Assembly (NCBI GenBank): GCA_002483345.1
Contig: DLHS01000007.1
Span: 62,001 to 126,000 of the forward strand
Length of the DNA stretch: 64,000 bases
Reading direction: 5' to 3'
Source of the DNA: Bacteroidetes bacterium UBA7662
Lineage (GTDB): Bacteria > Bacteroidota > Bacteroidia > UBA7662
Both the position numbers and the translations under genes were made by a program. A model generated the notes under the pieces. It did not search any database. It worked only from the letters and a program-made list of their open reading frames with translations, and was not told the origin of the DNA. This document shows positions 1-8,322 of the stretch, piece by piece. Each line of letters starts with the position of its first letter. Position 1 is the first letter of the stretch.

Positions 1-480
1 AAGGTAATCAGCAGTTCGAAAACCGGCTTTATCGTCGAAGCAATCGACGAAACCCACAAACGTATTCCCATTCCCGGCAATGCACGGGTAGCCGCGCTGG
101 AAGATATCAGTATTTACACCCTGGAGGACCAGATTGCCCTCAAAGATGTATTTCAGCGGATTCATGACGAGAAAATTAAACTCGACGGCATTGATTCCGC
201 GAAAGCCGAACCGCAGCTTATCACCACTACATTTGCCAAAATCATCCCTGATTACGATACGGAGAGGGTGTATATGAGCGATATGCGCAAGCTGATCCGC
301 TGGTATCAGACACTTGCGCCGGTGCTTGACTTCTCGAAAGAAGAAGAAAAGGCAGCAGAAGTGACTGCAGAAGAAAAAGCACCCGCCAAACCGAGGAAAA
401 AAGCCGCCGCCGCCGAAGAAAAAACCGGGACACCCCCTAAGCCGGCTGTCAAAAAGGCCGCTGCGAAGAAAAAGGACTGA
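1..480 (+). CDS. DUF5606 family protein, 5' end outside the window
   Basis: The frame is open from the first base, and 159 residues are visible before a TGA stop. The folded part (visible residues 1 to about 105) matches what I know of the Bacteroidota family DUF5606: residues such as SKTGFIVEAIDE, the LEDISIYT stretch and DYDTERVYMSDMRKLIRWY are characteristic. The family has no established function; its proteins are short and cytoplasmic. Here the conserved part is followed by a low-complexity tail of about 50 residues rich in Ala, Lys, Pro and Glu (KKAAAAEEK, VKKAAAKKKD), of the kind found on nucleic-acid-associated bacterial proteins. DNA or RNA binding by the tail is inference from charge only. 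The start codon lies upstream of base 1. The gene is followed at once by a strong terminator, so it ends its transcript. Confidence 0.85.
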   Translation, partial: KVISSSKTGFIVEAIDETHKRIPIPGNARVAALEDISIYTLEDQIALKDVFQRIHDEKIKLDGIDSAKAEPQLITTTFAKIIPDYDTERVYMSDMRKLIRWYQTLAPVLDFSKEEEKAAEVTAEEKAPAKPRKKAAAAEEKTGTPPKPAVKKAAAKKKD

Positions 481-482
481 TA

Positions 483-508
483 AAAAAACCCGCGAAAGCG
501 GGTTTTTT
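483..508 (+). terminator. Rho-independent terminator after the DUF5606 gene
   Basis: An 11-bp stem (AAAAAACCCGC paired with GCGGGTTTTTT) closes on a GAAA tetraloop and ends in six T, starting two bases after the stop codon. The A/T base of the stem makes it potentially bidirectional, which would also end transcription running leftwards through the tRNA. Confidence 0.92.
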
Positions 509-562
509 GTCAGATCGGTTCGGGGTGAGAGAAGGGGATGCTGCTCCCTCCCTTCCAAATAG

Positions 563-634
563 TAGCCCCAGCGGGAATCGAACCCACATTTAGCGTTTAG
601 GAAACGCTCGTTCTATCCGTTGAACTATAGGGCC
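563..634 (-). tRNA. tRNA-Arg (anticodon CCU)
   Basis: The minus strand folds into a complete 72-nt cloverleaf: acceptor GGCCCTA against TGGGGCT with discriminator A, an anticodon stem AGCGT/ACGCT with loop TTCCTAA (anticodon CCT, reading AGG), and a T arm GTGGG-TTCGATT-CCCGC. The 3' CCA is not encoded. It lies alone between the DUF5606 terminator and the esterase gene, in the same orientation as the esterase. Confidence 0.93.
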
Positions 635-695
635 ATCTCAGACAGCTTTGTCTGTTAAGCGCCACAAAAGTACATTTTTCTGTTGAATACTGGGA

Positions 696-1886
696 TTAAC
701 GCACCACCAAACGCCTGGTAGTGGCGCGATTTCCCTGTTGCACGCGAAGGAGATAAACTCCTGCCTGCCAGCCTTGCAGGTCTATTTCCTCGTGGGTTCC
801 AGCTGACTGGCTGATTTTCAGTCTGCCCTGCATATCATACACCTGAAGCAGGCTGTTTTCCGGTAATCCTTCCAGTTGTACCCTTACAGCGGCAGGGTTG
901 GGATATAATTTCACGCCGGGAAGGCTGTTTTCCGGGAGAGACAAGGTATTGTTCATAAAGGAATAGGCAAAGGAAGCAAGCGCCTCTTTAACCGTTGCCC
1001 GGATGGAGGGGCTGCTTGCAATGTCGTGACCTGCTCCCTGCAATACGGTGAACAGGCTTTGATAATTCCGGTGCAGCATCCGTGCATGCAACAAGGAACT
1101 GCCATAAAGCTCGACGACCGGGAAGCCACTTACCTGTGCATAGCCCCGCCCGAAGGGCACGGTCTGGTCGGCCGTTCCGTGAATATGGAGTGCCGGAACC
1201 CCGCCCGTGGTCACCAGGCTGGTATCGGCAATGGCCCCAGCCATGTTGAAAAGGCCATGTACCCTGCTGCTGTAAGCGTTATTTCCCGACATACCTTCCA
1301 GGCCACCGACCTCCTGAAGCATTTGGCGGATCAGCGGACTGGCGGCATTGGTATCGGTAAGCAAAGCGGTGTGGATGGCGGCAATAGAACCGGCAGAGTA
1401 ACCTCCCAGCAAAATCCGGCTGGTATCAATACCATAAGGATTTCCCTCGGCATCGGCTGATCTGCGCAAAAAACGGACAGCAGCTTTAACATCCTGCATG
1501 CTTCGGAGGGTGGCCTTGATGAATTCCTGCTCGATGGTAGCCAGGTTGGCTGTATTAACACCCAGCCGGTAACTTATGGTAGCGGTTACATAACCCCGTT
1601 TGGCAAAGCTGATACACAAATCGCGCATAAATGGATCATTCCGTACCCCACCGATGAAGGAACCCCCATGAACAAAAAGCATGAGCGGTCGTTTACCGGC
1701 CGTATCTCCGGCAGGTTCGTAGATGTCCAGCGCGAGACTGACAGCGGTATTGTTCCAGCTTTGATTCTGACCATAAACAATGCCTGTTGTACTGTCGGCT
1801 GCCGCAAAAACTTCGTCGAAATAGCGGTTTTGCGCCAGTGCGGTACTAAGGCTCAGGCCTAAAAGAAAGGTTAAAACGGCACGCAT
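696..1886 (-). CDS. Secreted alpha/beta-hydrolase (esterase) with type IX secretion C-terminal domain
   Basis: A 396-residue protein with a signal peptide (MRAVLTFLLGLSLSTALAQ). The middle is an alpha/beta-hydrolase of the carboxylesterase/acetyl-esterase kind: oxyanion-hole motif HGGSF at about 73-77, nucleophile elbow GGYSAGS with Ser164, likely acid Asp240 (HGTADQ) and His287 (GAGHD). Residues from about 323 to the end form a Por secretion-system sorting domain: the VKLYPNPA start, LLQVYDMQGR and the final GVYLLRVQQG...RRLVVR are typical of type A domains. It is therefore expected to cross the outer membrane by the type IX system and act at the cell surface on an ester, possibly a glycan acyl group. 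The substrate is unknown. The ATG at 1886 is preferred over a TTG six bases upstream, because that TTG belongs to a TTTG promoter-like box. Confidence 0.85.
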   Translation of the reverse strand: MRAVLTFLLGLSLSTALAQNRYFDEVFAAADSTTGIVYGQNQSWNNTAVSLALDIYEPAGDTAGKRPLMLFVHGGSFIGGVRNDPFMRDLCISFAKRGYVTATISYRLGVNTANLATIEQEFIKATLRSMQDVKAAVRFLRRSADAEGNPYGIDTSRILLGGYSAGSIAAIHTALLTDTNAASPLIRQMLQEVGGLEGMSGNNAYSSRVHGLFNMAGAIADTSLVTTGGVPALHIHGTADQTVPFGRGYAQVSGFPVVELYGSSLLHARMLHRNYQSLFTVLQGAGHDIASSPSIRATVKEALASFAYSFMNNTLSLPENSLPGVKLYPNPAAVRVQLEGLPENSLLQVYDMQGRLKISQSAGTHEEIDLQGWQAGVYLLRVQQGNRATTRRLVVR

Positions 1887-2099
1887 CTTCAAATATTAAC
1901 AGTAAGCCAAACTAATTGGTTTTCCGGGATAAATCACCATAGTTGGAAGGTTTATGGAATCGATAAATTCACCAAGATGTTCGGGAATGGCTACAGCAAG
2001 GTTGCAGGCAGGCTGTTAATTCCAACGTCAGACCTTTGCATATAAGACCTATAAATCAGCTCCGGGTACCCAACGCCCTCTGCCCAGGGAAACCTGGCA

Positions 2100-4205
2100 T
2101 TAACTAATGCCGGCCCCCGGATTGGTTGATTCGGACGGGGAGACAAAAACAAGTTTCCCATCCGCGTTTTCAGCCATGAGTATCATGCCCTGCGACACGA
2201 TTCCACGTAATTTACGGGGAGCCAGATTGGCCAGTACGGTCACTTGCTGACCAACTATGGCCTCAGCCGTGAAATGAAGAGCGATGCCGCTTACGACAGT
2301 ACGCTGTTCAAACCCAAGGTCCACTGTCAGTTTCAGTAGTTTATCAGCACCTTCCACCTTTTCGGCAGCAATGATGGTACCTGCGCGCAAATCAAGCCTG
2401 GCAAAATCGTCGTATTGGATTTCGGCTTTCAGGCCAGCTGTTGTGTTCCGGGGTTCAGGTTTGTTTTCCATCTGAATGGGTGCGGGTTTGATTAGTCTGG
2501 CGCGCTGAGCGTCCATCTGTTCGTCTTCGATGTTACGGAAAAGGAGTTCTGGCATGCCTAATTTATGACCCGTCTCGAGCGGTGCCAGCAACATGCCATC
2601 TTTCCAGAAAGCCTTGTACATTGTTTCATTGGCCTCCCAGTTCAGTTGTTTTTGCAGTTTGGCCGCTGTAAAAGGCAGGAAAGGGGCGCAGGCAACGGCC
2701 AGTGTTGCACAATCCTGTGCTGCCTGTAAAAGTACGGCACCTACTGCCTCTTCATCTTCCTTGATCAGTTTCCAGGGTTCGGTTTCAGCGAGGAATTTAT
2801 TACCCGACCGGGCGATGTTCATCATCCATGCCTGTGCATCCCGGAAACGGAATTCCTGGATGGCTTTGAGTAATTCAGCCTGGTGGGTGAGCATTTCTTC
2901 CTGATGACCCCGGATGGCATCCATCACGGCGGCACGTGCCGCGGTATCGGGTTTGATGCGGCCATCGGGCACAGCACCCTCGTAATATTTGTGGATCAGC
3001 ACCATCACCCGGTTCACAAAATTACCGAGTATGGCCACCAATTCGCTGTTTACACGCAACTGATAATCCTTCCAGGTGAAATCGCTGTCTTTGGTTTCAG
3101 GAGCGATGGCAGTGAGGGTATAACGCAGCTCGTCCTGTTTACCCGGAAAGTCTTTCAGGTATTCGTGCAGCCAGATGGCCCAGTTTCTGGAAGTAGATAG
3201 TTTCTCCCCTTCCAGATTCAGAAATTCATTGGCCGGAACCTGATCGGGTAATATAAAGCCACCGTGTTCGAGTAGCATCATCGGGAAAATGAGGGTGTGA
3301 AACACGATGTTGTCCTTGCCAATAAAATGAACCAGCCGGGTGTTTTCGTCCTGCCAGTAATCTTTCCAGCGGTTAGGCTCTCCTTTTTCCAGAAAATACT
3401 CCTTGGTGGCCGAGATATAGCCGATAGGAGCATCGAACCAGACGTACAGCACCTTGCCTTTGGCAGCATCGAGGGGAACAGGGATGCCCCAGTCGAGGTC
3501 GCGGGTCATAGAACGGGGATGCAAACCTTGCTGAAGCCACGAATTAAACTGTCCTTTTACGTTGGTTTTCCAATGTTCTACACGCTTCTGATACTTTTTA
3601 AAGGCTGGCTTTTCAGCCATCCGGTCCATCGGCAAAAACCAGTTCAGGGTCTTTTTGAGGATGGGTGCAGCGCCGCTGAGCGCCGATTTCGGGTGGATGA
3701 GGTCGGTAGGACTTAAAGAAGTGCCACAATTCTCGCATTGATCGCCATAAGCCCGGTCGAAACTGCAGTTGGGGCAGGTGCCTATGATGTACCGGTCGGC
3801 CAGAAACTGCCCGGCTTCCTGATCGTAATATTGTTCGGTTTCAATCTCGTCAAACTGCCCTTTTTTATACAGTTCCAGAAAAAAATCCTGAGCGGTTTCA
3901 TGGTGAATAGGCCTGGAAGTACGTGAAAAGTGACTGAAAAGAATGCCCGCCTCTTCGAAACTGTCCCGGATGAGGGTGTAATATTCGTCTACGACAGCCT
4001 GCGGGGTTTTGCCTTCCTTGCGTGCCTTGAGGGTGATGGCTACGCCATGCTCATCGGTACCACAGATAAACAACACCTCTTCTCCTTTGGCCTGCAGATA
4101 TCGTACATAAATATCGGCAGGCAGATAACAGCCAGCCAGGTGCCCGATGTGTACGGGGCCATTGGCGTAAGGCAGTGCCGCGGTGATGAGATGACGCTTT
4201 TTCAT
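2100..4205 (-). CDS. metG: Methionyl-tRNA synthetase
   Basis: The 701-residue protein charges tRNA-Met with methionine in the cytoplasm. Class I signatures are present: HIGH at residues 19-22, a zinc knuckle of the CPNC...CENC type near residue 150, and the KMSKS equivalent KLSTS in GEKLSTSRNW. The last 110 residues or so (FARLDLRAGTII onward) form the EMAP/Trbp111-type tRNA-binding domain, giving the long dimeric form of the enzyme. Length and domain order are normal. The ATG at 4205 is taken as the start, since the in-frame TTG nine bases upstream is the end of a perfect TAnnTTTG promoter box. It is a single gene, separated from the esterase downstream by about 210 bases with no obvious terminator. 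Confidence 0.97.
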   Translation of the reverse strand: MKKRHLITAALPYANGPVHIGHLAGCYLPADIYVRYLQAKGEEVLFICGTDEHGVAITLKARKEGKTPQAVVDEYYTLIRDSFEEAGILFSHFSRTSRPIHHETAQDFFLELYKKGQFDEIETEQYYDQEAGQFLADRYIIGTCPNCSFDRAYGDQCENCGTSLSPTDLIHPKSALSGAAPILKKTLNWFLPMDRMAEKPAFKKYQKRVEHWKTNVKGQFNSWLQQGLHPRSMTRDLDWGIPVPLDAAKGKVLYVWFDAPIGYISATKEYFLEKGEPNRWKDYWQDENTRLVHFIGKDNIVFHTLIFPMMLLEHGGFILPDQVPANEFLNLEGEKLSTSRNWAIWLHEYLKDFPGKQDELRYTLTAIAPETKDSDFTWKDYQLRVNSELVAILGNFVNRVMVLIHKYYEGAVPDGRIKPDTAARAAVMDAIRGHQEEMLTHQAELLKAIQEFRFRDAQAWMMNIARSGNKFLAETEPWKLIKEDEEAVGAVLLQAAQDCATLAVACAPFLPFTAAKLQKQLNWEANETMYKAFWKDGMLLAPLETGHKLGMPELLFRNIEDEQMDAQRARLIKPAPIQMENKPEPRNTTAGLKAEIQYDDFARLDLRAGTIIAAEKVEGADKLLKLTVDLGFEQRTVVSGIALHFTAEAIVGQQVTVLANLAPRKLRGIVSQGMILMAENADGKLVFVSPSESTNPGAGIS

Positions 4206-4211
4206 GAGGGG

Positions 4212-4219
4212 CAAAGATA
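4212..4219 (-). promoter_or_regulatory. -7 promoter box of metG, six bases before the ATG
   Basis: On the minus strand the bases read TATCTTTG, an exact match to the Bacteroidota -7 consensus TAnnTTTG, and are followed by CCCCTC and the metG ATG. The usual start point, a few bases past the box, would fall on or next to the ATG. No clear -33 TTG is seen. Confidence 0.6.
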
Positions 4220-4648
4220 GGCTTTTTCGTTATCGGACGTGGGGGGAGAGATTTCGGGAGGCAAGAGGCGAGAAACGAGAGGGGGTTTGGACGCTGCGCT
4301 GATGTGCTGATTTTTTGATTTGCTGATGTTAAAACGGACTTTGTTGGCTACGCCACCGGGAACGCTGCGCTACCCGGATTTTGGCTCTACAGGCTACTAT
4401 TGTTTATGCAAGTATAGCAAGTCGTACGGCCCGGTGGCTGTAGAGCCACAATCTGTTTAAGCGTAACGAACCCCCGACCCTGCAAGGGTCTTGGACATAC
4501 ATCTCGTCTCCGTATCTCAGATCTCGGTATTTCGCCTCGTGCCTGCCCTAAAACCAGTATGTCGCCCCGGGGGGCGACATACTTCGTAAAGCGGTTCAGG
4601 CTTTGGTGTTGGTCTGCCACCTTATCTGGTGGCCTGGTAGAAATCGGC
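4220..4648. other. Intergenic region with degenerate repeats and hairpins, no gene seen
   Basis: This 429-base gap has no credible gene. At about 4247-4280 a purine-rich tract (GAGATTTCGGGAGGC...) resembles the arms of the palindromic elements described at 12154 and 35617 and may be a decayed copy. TGGCTCTACAG at 4382-4392 recurs inverted at 4438-4448. A short hairpin GACCCT/AGGGTC lies near 4476-4490, and a perfect 12-bp palindrome is at 4557-4582. None is followed by a T-run suited to a terminator. Confidence 0.55.
4557..4582. repeat. Perfect 12-bp inverted repeat
   Basis: GTATGTCGCCCC is followed after two G by its exact complement GGGGCGACATAC. The G/C core would make a very stable hairpin in either transcript. 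It lies 67 bases past the end of the small basic protein gene on the minus strand, but without a T-run. It may be an RNA-stabilising or REP-type palindrome. Confidence 0.6.
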
Positions 4649-4801
4649 TCAGGCGAGGCTGGTTTCCTGCTTGAGCCGTTGCTTGAGTACATCATCCGAC
4701 AAGCGGATTTTGTATTTGGCGAAAAGGTACCGTTTGATAACGGCTAATGACTTGCGACGCTTACGCGCTTTGGCAAGGACATTCGAGATCAGATCGTTCA
4801 T
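4649..4801 (-). CDS. Small basic hypothetical protein (50 aa)
   Basis: An open frame of 50 codons starts at an ATG and ends in TGA, encoding a very basic peptide: MNDLISNVLAKARKRRKSL, then a segment with VIKRYLFAKYKIRLS, and a C-terminal DDVLKQRLKQE stretch that looks helical. The composition (many Lys/Arg, no Cys, no signal peptide) suits a small nucleic-acid or ribosome-associated protein, but I do not recognise the family. It lies on the same strand as glgP, but a strong terminator at 4899-4931 separates them, so it needs its own promoter. The A/T-rich leader contains a loose TATATTGA box. Codon use looks like that of neighbouring genes, which favours a real gene. It could still be a chance frame. 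Confidence 0.5.
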   Translation of the reverse strand: MNDLISNVLAKARKRRKSLAVIKRYLFAKYKIRLSDDVLKQRLKQETSLA

Positions 4802-4898
4802 GGTTTCTGTAGTTTAAATGTCGTTGTCAATATAATAAGCTTCGCGGATAAATATTCCACATAATTTTTAACCGGGATGTTAATTTATCTGAAACCAT

Positions 4899-4931
4899 AA
4901 AAAAATCTCAGCCCGGGGTTGGGCTGAGATT
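4899..4931 (-). terminator. Rho-independent terminator of glgP
   Basis: AATCTCAGCCC (4904-4914) pairs perfectly with GGGCTGAGATT (4921-4931) around a six-base loop. On the minus strand the stem is followed by a run of T (complement of A at 4899-4905). It lies about 90 bases after the glgP stop codon. Confidence 0.9.
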
Positions 4932-5018
4932 CTAACATAGCGTAGAGGATTTTCTCACCACTCCGTCCGGACTCCCTTTTTAACGCCGGATGCCTTAATT
5001 TTTGGAGTACACGGAGGG

Positions 5019-7577
5019 TTATATCCAGCGAACGAGGTTCAGATCGTGTTTGTACGACAACAGCTTGCTTTTGGGTGAGATGCGGAAGCCGTAATCGAAA
5101 ACGCCAGAGTTTTTCATGGGGATTTTGCTTTCAAACAGGATGCGGCTACCGTCTGCTTTAACGGCTTTCATCTCTTCGCGCAGCAACACTTTATGAGCCT
5201 CTTCTTCTCCTACCTTTTCTGCCAGTACCAACTCTACCGCCACTTCATCTTTACTGAGGTTTTTGAGATCGAGTACAATTTTGGCATTGAAGGTTTCGCC
5301 CAGTTGCAGGGCGTTGTTGAAGGAATCGAAAGTATCTACACTCAGTACTTCTATGCCGTCCCAGTTAAAATAAACCCGCGCTTTCCATTCCGAAAGCTCT
5401 TTGGCTAAGGCAAATTGTTTGGCTGAGAATGCCTGACCACGTTTTTGGAGCTTCAGATAGAATTTCTCAAAATACTCATCTATCATTCGTTTCATGGTGA
5501 AATGAGGTACGATATCACTGATGGCATACTTGATACGTTTGATCCAGGCGATTGGTAAACCAGCCTTGTCGCGGTCGAAATAAATTGGGATAACCTGGCT
5601 TTCGATAATGTTGTAAAGCGTTTCAGCATCGAGTTCGTCCTGGAAATCTACGTTTTCGTAGGTTTTTTCTTCCGGCAACGACCAGCCGCTGAGCGGGGTA
5701 TAGCCCTCGGCCCACCAGCCATCAAGTACCGACAGGTTCAAGACACCGTTCATGGTGGCTTTCATGCCTGAAGTGCCGGAGGCTTCCAGCGGACGGGTAG
5801 GAGTGTTCAACCACACATCCACGCCATGCACGAGCCTGCGGGCCAGGGCCATGTCGTAATTTTCTACAAAAAATACCTTGCCGGCAAACTCCGGCATCTG
5901 TGATACCTCTACGATACGTTTGATAAGATCCTGTCCGCCTTTGTCGGCCGGGTGTGCCTTACCTGCAAAGACAAACTGCACCGGTTTGCCCGGAATGTTC
6001 ACAATCTGCTTCAGCCGCTCCAGGTTTTTGAAGAGGAGATGTGCTCGTTTATAGGTCGCGAAACGCCGGGCGAAGCCGATGGTGAGGGCGTTTTCGTCGA
6101 AACTGTTTACGGTGCTGATGATTTTGCCCGGGGTTTCCTGCCGCAGGGTCAGGTCTCTGGTCATTTTTTTGCTCAGCGAATCGAACAAACGGCCTTTCAG
6201 TTGTTTGCGGGTTTCCCAGAGCTCAGCATCGGGGACCTCATGAATTTTTTTCCAGCGGCCGGCGTCTGCCTGGTTATCCAGTATGCCCTTGCCCAGGTAT
6301 TTATCGTACAGTTTCTGGAAGGCTACCGACGTCCAGGTGTAGTAATGCACGCCGTTGGTCACATAATCCACGTGAATTTCATCTTTGGCATAACCGGGCC
6401 ACAGCGGATTGAGCATTTCACGTGAAACCTCTCCGTGAATCCTGCTTACCCCGTTTACTTCCTGCGACATACGGGCAGCGAGGTGGCTCATGCTGAAGTT
6501 TTCGTCGTGACGATATTCATCAATCCGGCCCAGGGCCATGAATTTATCCCAGCTGATCTGGAAAATTTCGCTGTAGTTGTAGAGATAGGTTTTCAGCAAT
6601 TCTTCGCCGAATGCATCGTGACCGGCCGGAACGGGGGTATGCGTGGTGAAAAGGGAAGTAGATTTTACTACTTCGATCGCCTGATGATAGCTGAGGTGTT
6701 CCTGCTGGATGTATTTTTTAACCCTCTCAAGACCCGTAAAGGCGGCGTGACCTTCGTTGCAATGGAATACTTCGGGTTGAATGCCTAAAGCATCGAGGGT
6801 TTTGATACCGCCGATACCAAGCAGGATTTCCTGTTTGAGGCGATTTTCCCAGTCACCGCCGTACAACTGGTGGCTGATCAGCCTGTCTTCTTCGCGGTTT
6901 TCATCCAGGTCGGTGTCGAGCAGATACAATGGGACACGGCCAACATCTATCTTCCACACCTTGGCATGGAGGGTACGACCCGGCAACTGAAGATTGATCA
7001 TCACCCAGGTACCATCGGCGTTTTTAACGGGTAGTACAGGGAGATAACTGAATTTCTGCGGTTTGTAGTTGGCAATCTGCTCCCCGCCATAGCTCAGGCT
7101 TTGTTTGAAATAACCGTAACGGTACAACAAACCAATGCCCACCATGTCGTGGTTGCAATCGCTGGCTTCTTTGAGGTAATCGCCGGCAAGTACGCCCAGA
7201 CCACCGGAATAAAGCTTGATTACGGAATGCAGCCCGTATTCCATACAGAAATAAGCAATTTTCGGGGTTTTGGCTGCTTTGGGTGCCTTCATATAGGCAT
7301 CGAAAGTGGCGTATACTTTTTTGAGCCGGGCGTTGAAGTCTTTGTCGCTTACCAGCGCCTGAAATTTTTCAAACGAAAGCATTTCAAGCATCGAAACAGG
7401 GTTGTGTTGCGATTTTTCCCAGAGATCCGGATCTATCGACTCGAACAAATCCATGGCTTCGTAATTCCACGACCACCATATATTACGGGAAAGGGTTTGC
7501 AGGGGTTCCAGTTGTTTGGGCACTTCCGAACGGACCAATACCCGTTTCCAAACAGGGTCATTATTTTTAGGATGCAT
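5019..7577 (-). CDS. glgP: Alpha-glucan (glycogen) phosphorylase
   Basis: The enzyme releases glucose 1-phosphate from glycogen or maltodextrins in the cytoplasm. From the ATG at 7577 it has 852 residues, the size of the short-form bacterial/archaeal-type family (TIGR02094-like). It opens with a domain typical of that family (SRNIWWSWNYEAMDLF near residue 32) and has CMEYGLHS and KLYSGGLGVLAGD. The pyridoxal-phosphate lysine is K606 in GTSGMKATMNG. An in-frame ATG 31 codons upstream exists, but the extra residues look unlike the family and would overlap the promoter region. It is transcribed alone, divergently from the IS1-like gene, and ends at a strong terminator. It implies glycogen storage, although no glycogen synthesis gene is in view. 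Confidence 0.95.
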   Translation of the reverse strand: MHPKNNDPVWKRVLVRSEVPKQLEPLQTLSRNIWWSWNYEAMDLFESIDPDLWEKSQHNPVSMLEMLSFEKFQALVSDKDFNARLKKVYATFDAYMKAPKAAKTPKIAYFCMEYGLHSVIKLYSGGLGVLAGDYLKEASDCNHDMVGIGLLYRYGYFKQSLSYGGEQIANYKPQKFSYLPVLPVKNADGTWVMINLQLPGRTLHAKVWKIDVGRVPLYLLDTDLDENREEDRLISHQLYGGDWENRLKQEILLGIGGIKTLDALGIQPEVFHCNEGHAAFTGLERVKKYIQQEHLSYHQAIEVVKSTSLFTTHTPVPAGHDAFGEELLKTYLYNYSEIFQISWDKFMALGRIDEYRHDENFSMSHLAARMSQEVNGVSRIHGEVSREMLNPLWPGYAKDEIHVDYVTNGVHYYTWTSVAFQKLYDKYLGKGILDNQADAGRWKKIHEVPDAELWETRKQLKGRLFDSLSKKMTRDLTLRQETPGKIISTVNSFDENALTIGFARRFATYKRAHLLFKNLERLKQIVNIPGKPVQFVFAGKAHPADKGGQDLIKRIVEVSQMPEFAGKVFFVENYDMALARRLVHGVDVWLNTPTRPLEASGTSGMKATMNGVLNLSVLDGWWAEGYTPLSGWSLPEEKTYENVDFQDELDAETLYNIIESQVIPIYFDRDKAGLPIAWIKRIKYAISDIVPHFTMKRMIDEYFEKFYLKLQKRGQAFSAKQFALAKELSEWKARVYFNWDGIEVLSVDTFDSFNNALQLGETFNAKIVLDLKNLSKDEVAVELVLAEKVGEEEAHKVLLREEMKAVKADGSRILFESKIPMKNSGVFDYGFRISPKSKLLSYKHDLNLVRWI

Positions 7578-7696
7578 AAAAGTGTGCTTGAGAATATTGC
7601 GAGGGGTAAAAGTAATAAAATATGGGGTTCGTCCCTTCTGCACCGGGTGGGCTTCCTGCAATGATTTCATTTTTTGGAGCGGATAACACGGAAATC

Positions 7697-7726
7697 TTGG
7701 ATACTTGCTAATCAGGTATATATTTG
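7697..7726 (+). promoter_or_regulatory. Bacteroidota-type promoter (TTG-N19-TATATTTG)
   Basis: TTG at 7697-7699 and TATATTTG at 7719-7726 are separated by exactly 19 bases, matching the -33/-7 consensus of the phylum. The predicted start point is near 7733, giving a leader of about eight bases before the ATG at 7741. Confidence 0.75.
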
Positions 7727-7740
7727 TTAAAAAAGTGTAG

Positions 7741-8166
7741 ATGGAAACTGATTTGCATTGTCCGTCCTGCGGTGCAGGCGACCGCTTTGTTAAAAGCGGG
7801 GTAGTAAAAGACCGTCAGCGTTACCTGTGCAAAGGCTGTGGCTACCACTTTTCGGTACAGAAAATGGGCCGTTCAATAGACCAGTACTATGTTATCAAAG
7901 CACTGCAATTGTATATGGAAGGGGTTAGTTACCGTGAAATAGAACGATTACTGGGGGTTAGTCATGTATCAGTACTCAATTGGGTGAAAAAATACGGGGT
8001 CAAAGCGCCTCAACAATCGGAGTATCACCCGACCTATCGCATCCTGAGCCACGGTGAATTGCTGAAAGTGCTTGAAAACAGGGAGCAACTCAAAAGCAGC
8101 GGGATGATCATCACAGAGTTGGGGGATAAATTTATGCTTATCAAATGGGAACGGTTCAGGCATTGA
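7741..8166 (+). CDS. IS1 InsA-like zinc-finger and helix-turn-helix protein, probably a domesticated regulator
   Basis: The 141-residue protein has the layout of InsA, the DNA-binding subunit of IS1: a zinc ribbon with CPSC at 8-11 and CKGC in RYLCKGCGYHF, then a helix-turn-helix (VSYREIERLLGVSHVSVLNWVKKYG, about residues 60-85). No InsB-like DDE catalytic domain follows, and no terminal inverted repeats or target duplication flank it. The last 45 residues (ELLKVLENREQLKSSG...) are not from the transposase. It has its own strong promoter and is divergent from glgP. The porin of the short-chain-acid locus begins 156 bases downstream. I infer a transcription factor evolved from a transposase; it could serve the downstream transport genes or the receiver-only regulator at 15296. 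A transposase remnant is the alternative, but the intact ends and clean promoter argue against it. Confidence 0.75.
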   Translation: METDLHCPSCGAGDRFVKSGVVKDRQRYLCKGCGYHFSVQKMGRSIDQYYVIKALQLYMEGVSYREIERLLGVSHVSVLNWVKKYGVKAPQQSEYHPTYRILSHGELLKVLENREQLKSSGMIITELGDKFMLIKWERFRH

Positions 8167-8247
8167 ACCGGCTGAATAATTCTCCTGACATTAACAGGGG
8201 CCTTTCCACAGGATTTCTATAATTTTTTAACGGCTATCTATACCTGG

Positions 8248-8278
8248 TTTTGCCGATACGCATCGTTTTACAAGTTTG
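8248..8278 (+). promoter_or_regulatory. Probable promoter of the porin-symporter operon
   Basis: TTTTG at 8248-8252 is followed 18 bases later by CAAGTTTG at 8271-8278, which matches five of the six fixed bases of TAnnTTTG. The predicted start point near 8285 supports the porin ATG at 8323 rather than the in-frame ATG at 8284. Confidence 0.5.
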
Positions 8279-8322
8279 CTGACATGAAACCACCCCGGTT
8301 TCACCAACTTAAACCGAAAACG

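Noticed and set aside
4206..4214. TTG start of metG three codons upstream
   Set aside because: The TTG is the end of an exact TAnnTTTG promoter box, and the protein family starts at the following ATG (MKKRHLITAALPYANG).
4387..4695. 102-codon open frame on the minus strand in the metG-glgP gap
   Set aside because: It runs through hairpins and decayed repeats, has a translation rich in Pro/Arg/Ser without pattern, and overlaps the more credible 50-residue gene.
7741..8166. Intact IS1 insertion sequence
   Set aside because: Only an InsA-like half is present; no DDE transposase, no terminal inverted repeats and no target duplication were found.
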